From JAMIFV01 sp035906055 (GTDB lineage Bacteria; Pseudomonadota; Alphaproteobacteria; Rickettsiales; JABCZZ01), in assembly GCA_035906055.1 (NCBI GenBank), contig JAMIFV010000018.1, positions 1 to 41,965 on the forward strand: a DNA stretch of 41,965 nucleotides. Reading direction: 5' to 3'. The notes beneath the pieces are model-generated. The model did no database searches. It saw only the letters and a program-made list of their open reading frames with translations, and was not told the DNA's origin. The position numbers were made by a program, and so were the translations under genes. Shown here one piece after another: positions 26,386 to 31,561 of this stretch. Each line of letters opens with the position of its first letter. Position 1 is the stretch's first letter.

Positions 26386-26743
26386 GTTTGGGAGGACGTT
26401 CCTGTGTATTCAGGAAGAATGACGGTGGTGAGCTACCCGTCATGGCGAACTTCTGAGAAGTAACAGCGAACTGCGGCATTGCGATAGTAGCAGGAAGCGT
26501 ATTGCCGGTAACGCTGCTGAGTGAAGAACATTTTGCAGTGCAGGTTTTATCATCGCAGCAGCTATTCTTTTTCGGCTCCTGCTTGCCGGTCATGGTGCAG
26601 CCTTTACAGTCCTTGCCCATTTCCTTGGTCATCTGCTGCATCTTCGCAGCCATAGGACACTCCGGCTTCGCCTGTGCAGGAACCCCTGCGACAGCGATGC
26701 TTACACAGACTGCTAGCATTGCGATGTATCGAAACCAAGCCAT
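26375..26743 (-). CDS. Small exported Cys-rich protein, candidate copper-sensing leader ORF of cus
   Basis: A 122-aa protein: Sec signal (cleavage near A-Q-A, residue 25), Met residues, then Cys motifs (K-D-C-K-G-C-T-M and N-S-C-C-D-D-K-T-C-T-A-K-C), a hydrophobic stretch and the tail E-R-P-P-K-H-L-S. This is the layout of DUF2946-type copper-responsive upstream ORFs (CruR, CutF), where translation of the ORF controls the next gene. The ATG lies 8 bp after a -10 element with no Shine-Dalgarno. The last codons and stop form one arm of the stem that hides the cusC-like ribosome site. A role as a mature periplasmic Cu-binding protein is also possible. Confidence 0.7.
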   Translation of the reverse strand: MAWFRYIAMLAVCVSIAVAGVPAQAKPECPMAAKMQQMTKEMGKDCKGCTMTGKQEPKKNSCCDDKTCTAKCSSLSSVTGNTLPATIAMPQFAVTSQKFAMTGSSPPSFFLNTQERPPKHLS

Positions 26744-26751
26744 AGTGAGAT

Positions 26752-26779
26752 AGTATAGCCTAAATTAATTAATAATCAA
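26752..26779 (-). promoter_or_regulatory. cus operon promoter
   Basis: Minus strand TTGATT (26774-26779), 16 bp, TATACT (26752-26757), then 8 bp to the ATG of the Cys-rich ORF. Overlapping the -35 is TAATTGATTATTAATTAATT, AT-rich and partly palindromic, sharing AATTGATT with the czc promoter at 17551-17588. A normal start about 7 bp after the -10 would give an almost leaderless mRNA. Confidence 0.6.
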
Positions 26780-26892
26780 TTAGCACGTTTAAAACTGCTC
26801 TGGATGCCGTTCTCAGAACACTTAAAAAGGCCAAAAGGCACTTGCCACTTAATTACTGAGATATACTTAGTAGCGAATTTTGCCTTATTTGG

Positions 26893-27243
26893 CTACTTTT
26901 TGCCGTGCGCTGCTGCGAGTTTTGCCTGTTCGTGAATGTATTTGATAAAGGCTTCATCCTGTTTGAGCAAAAATGCCAGATGCTCTTTGATGGCATCGGT
27001 CTTTTTCTTGCTGCGCGTGTCGAACATCGGCAGGTCAAATAAGTCAGCCAGACGGACATCTACTGCCTTTGCAATGCCTGCCGCCGTTTCAATACGGGTG
27101 CGGCTGGTGGCGCGTTCAATATTTGACACTTGCTCCGTGCTGATTCCCACCAGTTCACCGAGCTTTTCCTGTGTATAGCCCTTCTGCTTGCGGAAGAACT
27201 GTACGCGGAGGCCAAATTGCTTTCTGACATCATCAATATTCAT
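26893..27243 (-). CDS. XRE-family HTH transcriptional regulator
   Basis: A 116-aa protein with an N-terminal Cro/C1-type helix-turn-helix (about residues 10-66): Q-F-F-R-K-Q-K-G-Y-T-Q-E-K-L-G-E-L-V-G-I then T-E-Q-V-S-N-I-E-R. The C-terminal 40 residues are basic and helical, with no recognised sensor domain and no Cys. It lies upstream of the cus leader ORF in the same direction and is divergent from the lipoprotein gene at 27378. A perfect 11-bp inverted repeat covers its start codon. It may regulate itself and perhaps the metal operons; no link to metal is visible. Confidence 0.85.
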   Translation of the reverse strand: MNIDDVRKQFGLRVQFFRKQKGYTQEKLGELVGISTEQVSNIERATSRTRIETAAGIAKAVDVRLADLFDLPMFDTRSKKKTDAIKEHLAFLLKQDEAFIKYIHEQAKLAAAHGKK

Positions 27244-27282
27244 GGCTGTATTCTCCCTTCATTGAGAAAATCAGCCATGAAT
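27238..27282 (-). promoter_or_regulatory. Perfect inverted repeat over the XRE start codon
   Basis: ATTCATGGCTG (27238-27248, containing the XRE ATG) and CAGCCATGAAT (27272-27282) are perfect 11-bp inverted repeats with a 23-bp spacer that holds the ribosome site (AGGGAG). As DNA it would be a good autoregulatory operator; as RNA it puts the start codon in a stem and the Shine-Dalgarno in the loop. Confidence 0.5.
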
Positions 27283-27377
27283 CATTGGTATGTGTTTATC
27301 GCTTGATTTATATGTATTACGCAATATTGTTACGGTTATTAGTAAATAATACGAAACAATACTTCATGAGGGGTACT

Positions 27378-27905
27378 ATGTATAAAAATACGAAATGGCT
27401 TGCGGTAACTGCTATTACCACCACGACTCTGCTGCTTGCCGGATGCCAGCCTCCCGGAGCTAATATGCAATCTAATGTGTATAAAGAAGGTCAGGTCAAC
27501 TCGGTACAGGAAGCCACGGTAGTTACTATTCTGGCTGTAATGCCAGCCAAAGTAGAAGCCGATAATAGCCAACAGAAGAAAGGGGCTATGCTCATAGGCA
27601 CTCTTTTAGGCGCAGTTGGCGGTGGTGTTGCTGGACATCAGATAGACCATGGCAATCCCAATGCAGTTGGTTTAGGAGCAGCAGGTGGTGGTGCTGTTGG
27701 CGCGGTTGCCGGTTCAATGGTTCCTGATAAGGTTCTGGTGGATGGCGTTTCCATTACTTACAAATACAAGAAAAAGACGCTCAATTCAGCGCAAGTAGGT
27801 AGGTTATGCGAATATACTCCGGGCAAAGCAGTAGTCATATCTACCAGCCCAACGGAAACCCGCATTCAGCCTAATGCGACTTGTCCAGAACCAGTGAAGG
27901 AATGA
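27378..27905 (+). CDS. Glycine-zipper outer-membrane lipoprotein (SlyB/Pcp-like)
   Basis: A 175-aa protein. I chose ATG 27378 because a signal peptide and an AGGGG site fit it. The lipobox is L-L-L-A-G-C (Cys22). In the middle is the glycine-zipper 2TM domain: G-T-L-L-G-A-V-G-G-G-V-A-G-H and G-A-A-G-G-G-A-V-G-A-V-A-G, flanking an H-Q-I-D-H-G-N loop. SlyB/Pcp-family lipoproteins sit in the outer membrane and support envelope integrity. It forms a pair with the next gene (11 bp gap). This copy is in the island, so it is probably an accessory paralogue. Confidence 0.82.
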   Translation: MYKNTKWLAVTAITTTTLLLAGCQPPGANMQSNVYKEGQVNSVQEATVVTILAVMPAKVEADNSQQKKGAMLIGTLLGAVGGGVAGHQIDHGNPNAVGLGAAGGGAVGAVAGSMVPDKVLVDGVSITYKYKKKTLNSAQVGRLCEYTPGKAVVISTSPTETRIQPNATCPEPVKE

Positions 27906-27916
27906 GGGGCGCAGCT

Positions 27917-28360
27917 ATGAAAATCTATACTTTGATAGCAACTTCTTTGCTCATTGCTGGCAATGCGTATGCACAAGACAGTCTCATGGAGCAGATTAAC
28001 GCTGTAGAGGCAGCGCAGAAGCAAGAAGAGGCAGCAGAAAGAGCCGCACAGCAAGCACAAGAACGAAAAATAGCCCAGCGCAAAGCAGAGATGCTTGCAG
28101 ATAAACAACGGGATCAAACGCATGAAGACAAATTGCGGGAACTGGATGTGCAGGAAAGAGCGTTGCAGATTGAAGCTGAAAAAGCCCGTGTAGCACGGCA
28201 GAATGACTTTATAGACCAAGAGTTGAAGGAGCGTCAGGCTGTTACCGATGTCATCAAGTCACATGCTGACGTTAACCGCAATTTGTCGGAAGGCACAAAG
28301 ACCCTGCTGGAAAAGAAGGGAGAAGCTGAGGTCAAGAAAGAGTCTGGTGTGTTTAGATAG
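27917..28360 (+). CDS. Exported coiled-coil hypothetical protein
   Basis: A 147-aa protein starting at ATG 27917, where a Sec signal begins (M-K-I-Y-T-L-I-A, cleavage near A-Y-A-Q, residue 19). Most of the mature chain is an uninterrupted charged helix with many Ala, Glu, Gln, Lys and Arg, a likely coiled coil (residues ~25-115). The ribosome site is GAGGGG. It follows the lipoprotein gene closely and ends exactly where the convergent gene at 28361 ends. Function unknown; a periplasmic partner of the lipoprotein is a guess from position. Confidence 0.65.
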   Translation: MKIYTLIATSLLIAGNAYAQDSLMEQINAVEAAQKQEEAAERAAQQAQERKIAQRKAEMLADKQRDQTHEDKLRELDVQERALQIEAEKARVARQNDFIDQELKERQAVTDVIKSHADVNRNLSEGTKTLLEKKGEAEVKKESGVFR

Positions 28361-28774
28361 TTATATCAGCCAAATCAGCTTCATGGCTTGTTCCATAATG
28401 CTTTCTTTCTCCTGCTCAAAATCTATGTTGTCAAAGCAGTTGTTAAAACGGCTGGCGGCATAGTTTATGGATGGTGAGAAGCTCTTTTCTAGCTGTATTA
28501 AATTAGCATGTTTCGCAGCATCAAATTCTCGCAAAATAGAGAGCATTTCATAAAAAATCAGGCTTATCACCGTATAAAACCACCTGTTAATATCACGGGT
28601 GGGGAAATCACCTTCCAGTGCAAGGGCATTTCTTATGGTCTGCATGGCTTGTTCTTCAGAGTTTTTACCCAATAAATTGGCATAGGCATTTATCCATTTC
28701 GTGAGTGCCAGAGTATCAACTCCACTCCAGCCCATAACATCGGGAACGGTCAGTATCACATTATTGAGTGCCAT
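28361..28774 (-). CDS. Hypothetical protein
   Basis: A 137-aa protein with no family I recognise. It appears helical, with a W-F-Y-T-V-I-S-L-I-F-Y-E segment near residues 65-76 and a C-terminal E-Q-E-K-E-S-I-M-E-Q helix. It has a GGAG site before the ATG and starts 2 bp after the stop of the DUF3768 gene, so the two are co-transcribed. Its stop abuts that of the convergent exported-protein gene with no space. Confidence 0.6.
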   Translation of the reverse strand: MALNNVILTVPDVMGWSGVDTLALTKWINAYANLLGKNSEEQAMQTIRNALALEGDFPTRDINRWFYTVISLIFYEMLSILREFDAAKHANLIQLEKSFSPSINYAASRFNNCFDNIDFEQEKESIMEQAMKLIWLI

Positions 28775-28776
28775 GA

Positions 28777-29112
28777 TTAATACTCCTCCGCTTTCATCAC
28801 AGTAAGAACACGGTTGGTTACTTTTGGATTGGCGGGATCAGGCGAGTGCATCTGGAAACTGAGGTCGTAGTAATCAATCTTCCAAAAGTATTTCTGCCCC
28901 CTGTAGGAAAACGCCCCGAAATCATTTTCCCCGTGCGGGTTATTATCTTCGCTAAAATCATCATAGGTTTTTACCATTTGCATGATGACATAAACATAGT
29001 CCATTGCCATATCTGCTATGCCCTTAGTGACATTGACCGTGCCGCCTATGCCTGTTTTTCGGAATTGGTCATTGAGGTCGCGTATTTTGATTGTTTGTTC
29101 TGATAGAGTCAT
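28777..29112 (-). CDS. DUF3768 protein
   Basis: A 111-aa protein of the DUF3768 family. Hallmarks: I-R-D-L-N-D-Q-F-R near the N-terminus, T-Y-D-D-F-S-E-D-N-N-P-H-G-E-N-D-F-G-A-F in the centre, W-K-I-D-Y-Y-D and R-V-L-T-V-M-K-A-E-E-Y at the end. This family is common in plasmids and genomic islands of alphaproteobacteria; its function is not known. The ribosome site AAGGAG is good. It is the first gene of a pair with the hypothetical gene at 28361-28774. Confidence 0.88.
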   Translation of the reverse strand: MTLSEQTIKIRDLNDQFRKTGIGGTVNVTKGIADMAMDYVYVIMQMVKTYDDFSEDNNPHGENDFGAFSYRGQKYFWKIDYYDLSFQMHSPDPANPKVTNRVLTVMKAEEY

Positions 29113-29195
29113 AAAATCTCCTTAGGTTGATGATGAACAAAAACATCCCGCCGCTTGCCCAGAGGGAAAACGGTCAGGAATATCGGATAGTGGGG

Positions 29196-29723
29196 TTATT
29201 CGCTTAGGCTAAGTGCCCAGCAGTCGGTAGGTGCGATGATATGGCGGGCTACATACTCCAGCCCGATATGGATGCTGCTCTTGCGTACATAACGATAGCC
29301 ATACGAGTCTTCCAGCAGTAGGGAGGTTTTCGTTACTTCTTTTATGCAAGACCAGTGATTAAGTGCGCCTGACAGGTTGATGATGACGGCACGGTTCTTT
29401 TGTTCCAGAAACTCCCCCAGCTTCTTGTAAAACTGTTTGGCATACACGCCTTTATTTACCCTGAAAAGCGGCTCTACCTTAATTGTGACCTTGTGTTGCC
29501 TGTATATGAGCTGTTTGGCGGTCTTGAGCATCAGGTTCATGTGCCGTTTATAAGTACCGCTCATTATGGCAATGGTGAGATACTCGTCTCGCTTGAGAGT
29601 GGTAAGGAGCTGCTTAAACAGAAGCACCCTGTCTTGCCGCCGCATGGGATAGACGAGGTTCACTGCATTGATGATGACATATACGCCGCAGAGGGAATCG
29701 AGTTGTCCTTGCTGGTCTGGCAT
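29196..29723 (-). CDS. Papain-like cysteine protease candidate
   Basis: A 175-aa protein. I chose ATG 29723 because GGAGG precedes it by 5 bp. The pattern fits a papain-fold enzyme: Gln at 5/7, C12 in S-L-C-G-V-Y-V-I-I-N-A, H123 in A-L-N-H-W-S-C-I and D139 in L-E-D-S-Y-G-Y, i.e. a Cys-His-Asp triad in the order of C39-like proteases. No signal or membrane segment is seen, so it is probably cytoplasmic. The target is unknown. It overlaps or nearly touches the small ORF upstream (29735-29983). It may act as protease, transglutaminase or toxin. Confidence 0.5.
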   Translation of the reverse strand: MPDQQGQLDSLCGVYVIINAVNLVYPMRRQDRVLLFKQLLTTLKRDEYLTIAIMSGTYKRHMNLMLKTAKQLIYRQHKVTIKVEPLFRVNKGVYAKQFYKKLGEFLEQKNRAVIINLSGALNHWSCIKEVTKTSLLLEDSYGYRYVRKSSIHIGLEYVARHIIAPTDCWALSLSE

Positions 29724-29734
29724 AAATACCTCCA

Positions 29735-29983
29735 TCACAGTGTGTAGGAGATAGTTCCAGCCACCTCATCCACTTCTATAGGGATTTTGCCGCTCAATAA
29801 GCCAGAAGCCTCTGATTCGGATATTCCATAGCCAGTGGAAAGAATGCTCACAGCTCGCGCCCGTGTTCGTCCATTTATCTGGTAGTCATTCCGTAAAGCA
29901 CGGAACACTCCCGGCGTATGAATCATGCCAGTGCTGGTTAGGGTTTTACGCACGAATATGTAGGGATCTGGTGTGATAGGCAT
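29735..29983 (-). CDS. Small hypothetical protein next to the protease candidate
   Basis: An 82-aa protein with a GGAGA site. It has a basic centre (N-D-Y-Q-I-N-G-R-T-R-A-R-A-V) and an acidic end (I-E-V-D-E-V-A-G-T-I). A segment like S-E-S-E-A-S-G-L-L-S-G suggests a small helix-turn. I do not recognise it. It is co-directional with and 11 bp upstream of the papain-like gene, so the two form a likely operon. It could be a substrate, inhibitor or regulator of that enzyme. Confidence 0.5.
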   Translation of the reverse strand: MPITPDPYIFVRKTLTSTGMIHTPGVFRALRNDYQINGRTRARAVSILSTGYGISESEASGLLSGKIPIEVDEVAGTISYTL

Positions 29984-30061
29984 AAAAATTCTCCATAATT
30001 GAAGACAAACGACTCCACCGCGTTCAGGAACACGGTCAGAAAGGGAATAGGTTTTTAGTGG

Positions 30062-30643
30062 TTAGATTAGGTCAATCAGCTTGCGCTTGGCTTTGCTGTC
30101 GCCTTCGATATAGGCTTGGGTAGTTTCAAGGGAGCGATGCCCTGCAAGTTGCTGCACGTCTTTGAGGCTTCCACCTACCAGATGGATAGCCCGTGCTGCA
30201 TTGGTAACAAAACTTCTTCTGCCAGAATGGCTACTGCATCCTTCAAAGCAGAGTTCGCTATATACTGCCTTGAACCACTTAACGACACTGGATGCCTCCA
30301 TAGGTGTTTTACGTTCACTCAGTATCACATGCCCCCATGCAGGGTACTTTTGCTGCTTATGAAGCCTTACAAGTGATTTACGCAACTCTGCATTCATGGG
30401 GATGATTCTGCCTGACAGTTTCTTGGCAGCCTTATCATGCAGGGCAATCACATCGGACACTTTGCATTTAGCATCAAGCACCATAGGCCATGTGAGATTA
30501 GCTATCTCCCCAGCCCTCAATCCTGCCTTTACTGATAGCATCACCATTGTTACATCGCGCACCGGATAACGCTTCTTACGAACATACGTCATCACTGCCC
30601 TGACCATGCTATTGGTCAGCAGCTTCGCCTGTTTCCCAGACAT
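30062..30643 (-). CDS. Short tyrosine recombinase (catalytic domain only)
   Basis: A 193-aa protein from ATG 30643; the GTG one codon earlier sits too close to the GAGGTG ribosome site. The catalytic residues are present: Arg in A-G-L-R-A-G-E-I (near residue 43), Lys in A-A-K-K-L-S-G-R, H-S-G-R-R, H in A-G-H-R-S-L and Tyr in T-Q-A-Y-I. The usual N-terminal SAM-like binding domain is missing. It lies just inside the right end of the island. It may be a directionality or resolution factor, or belong to another element. An element-borne terminator lies upstream. Confidence 0.88.
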   Translation of the reverse strand: MSGKQAKLLTNSMVRAVMTYVRKKRYPVRDVTMVMLSVKAGLRAGEIANLTWPMVLDAKCKVSDVIALHDKAAKKLSGRIIPMNAELRKSLVRLHKQQKYPAWGHVILSERKTPMEASSVVKWFKAVYSELCFEGCSSHSGRRSFVTNAARAIHLVGGSLKDVQQLAGHRSLETTQAYIEGDSKAKRKLIDLI

Positions 30644-30691
30644 CACTCACCTCACTTATAAAATTGGAAAAACGCGCCAGATTCAGCGCAC

Positions 30692-30720
30692 AAAAAAAGC
30701 AGCACGAAAATCATGCTGCT
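30692..30720 (-). terminator. Rho-independent terminator at the right end of the island
   Basis: On the minus strand a perfect 7-bp stem (AGCAGCA 714-720 side paired with TGCTGCT 698-704 side of 30xxx) with a 9-base loop is followed by TTTTTTT (30692-30698). It would stop transcripts arriving from tRNA-Thr and beyond before they enter the short recombinase gene, so the element appears shielded from the host promoter. Confidence 0.7.
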
Positions 30721-30837
30721 GCACAGTCACATTAGCATACTGTGATATAAATGTCAATATATCATTAAATTACAGCATTTTAGCTGATTTTGTGACTTTT
30801 AATATCCGCTAATTCTTCAAAATATATTCTGAGTTTT

Positions 30838-30865
30838 GCCGCTTTAGCTCAGGGGTAGAGCAACC
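30838..30865 (+). other. Inverted copy of the 5' half of tRNA-Thr
   Basis: The first 28 bases of the tRNA-Thr gene (30971-31045, minus strand) occur here on the plus strand, perfectly. The match ends in the anticodon stem, and the following AACTTGCTCCC cannot complete a tRNA. It is inside the island, 105 bp from the intact gene, and forms a long inverted repeat with it. It may be the footprint of an older integration event or part of attP. Confidence 0.8.
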
Positions 30866-30907
30866 AACTTGCTCCCAATGATTACTAGATTTTACTATCT
30901 CGCCGCC

Positions 30908-30926
30908 TTGTTATAGCATTGTTATA
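30908..30926. repeat. Two direct repeats TTGTTATA, one helical turn apart
   Basis: TTGTTATA occurs at 30908-30915 and 30919-30926 (11-bp period), about 70 bp inside the right attachment core. Repeats one turn apart near an att site are typical of excisionase or integrase arm sites; that role here is inferred. Confidence 0.4.
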
Positions 30927-30970
30927 ATTTTTGGCCTTATTAATGGTATAGAACAATGCATTGAAAAATA

Positions 30971-31045
30971 TGGTGCCGCTTGCCGGATTTGAACTGGCGA
31001 CCTACCGCTTACAAGGCGGTTGCTCTACCCCTGAGCTAAAGCGGC
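30971..31045 (-). tRNA. tRNA-Thr (anticodon TGT)
   Basis: A complete cloverleaf with encoded CCA: acceptor GCCGCTT/AAGCGGC, D arm GCTC-AGGGGTA-GAGC, anticodon stem ACCGC/GCGGT with loop CTTGTAA (anticodon TGT, reading ACA and other Thr codons), and T arm GCCAG-TTCAAAT-CCGGC. The T stem has one A-C mismatch (second pair from the loop). The 3' half from the anticodon loop on was supplied by the island, whereas the former host 3' half with a perfect T stem is stranded at 1411-1455. Confidence 0.95.
30998..31015 (-). other. attR core within tRNA-Thr
   Basis: The 18-bp sequence CGACCTACCGCTTACAAG is identical to 1438-1455. It covers the anticodon loop, the 3' anticodon stem and the variable region. 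The identity stops on both sides, so the crossover took place inside it. Confidence 0.85.
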
Positions 31046-31206
31046 ACACGGGCGGAATATGCGCAATCCGGTACGGTTTTGCAAGCGCCAAAACCTTTGG
31101 CATGCTTATCATACTTCCATGTTTTTTATGATTTTCAGGCTTTTGCATATTTTCGCCTTATGTGGGATCAGGCTTAAAATGGAATTCCACATTCAAGCAG
31201 GTTTCC

Positions 31207-31480
31207 ATGCGCACTCATTCCCCCGCTAAAGGCCTTTTCACGTGCTTTGCCAACAGCGCCGCCAATCTGGCAGAAACCCCTACACATTCCTTGTTGCCAG
31301 CGGCGCCATTATTGTGTGGACGGTCTGCGGCCCGTTCTTCGGTTTCTCCGATACGTGGCAGCTTATCATCAACACCGGCGCCAGCATAACGATACGGACA
31401 TACCTGACATCGTGCTCAATGAAGAGTTTAAGCTTAAGAGCACAGGCAAACACTCAACAAAAAATAATGCTCAGCAGTAA
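31207..31480 (+). pseudogene. Decayed low-affinity iron permease family gene
   Basis: Parts of one protein lie in different frames. F-T-C-F-A-N-S-A-A-N-L-A-E is in the first frame. P-Y-T-F-L-V-A-S-G-A-I-I-V-W-T-V and G-P-F-F-G-F-S-D-T-W-Q-L-I-I-N-T-G are in the second. A charged D-I-V-L-N-E-E-F-K-L-K end is in the third, with stop TAA at 31478-31480. The G-F-S-D-T-W-Q-L-x-I-N-T-G motif is diagnostic of the low-affinity iron permease family (PF04120). At least two frameshifts and a deletion of the second membrane helix have inactivated it. It stands next to the island, on the chromosomal side. Confidence 0.65.
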
Positions 31481-31532
31481 ACGTGGAGTAGTTCTTCACG
31501 ACGACCCCGCGGGAAATTATCGCGAAGCGATA

Positions 31533-31554
31533 ATGGGGGAAGCGTTCTCCCCAT
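31533..31554 (-). terminator. Candidate trxB terminator hairpin
   Basis: ATGGGG (31533-31538) and CCCCAT (31549-31554) form a stem 8 bp after the trxB stop, and a second perfect hairpin, ATTATCGC/GCGATAAT, lies at 31516-31534. There is no clear T tract, so termination may be rho-dependent or weak. Confidence 0.35.
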
Positions 31555-31561
31555 TACACAA

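Larger units (their letters stand above)
1438..31015. mobile_element. 29.6 kb metal-resistance genomic island integrated in tRNA-Thr(TGT)
   Basis: The island is bounded by a perfect 18-bp direct repeat covering the tRNA anticodon loop and variable region. A P4-type integrase lies just inside the left end and a second, short tyrosine recombinase just inside the right end. Contents: a recombination/replication module (1653-8194), P1B ATPase, czc, ars and cus systems (8379-27243) and an accessory segment (27378-30643). No relaxase of the Mob type, type IV secretion or coupling protein genes were recognised, so it looks non-self-transmissible, although the candidate HUH protein could support replication or mobilisation. 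Confidence 0.85.

Noticed and set aside
1438..31015. Possibility that the island is a self-transmissible ICE
   Set aside because: No relaxase of Mob type, coupling protein or type IV secretion genes could be recognised among its genes.
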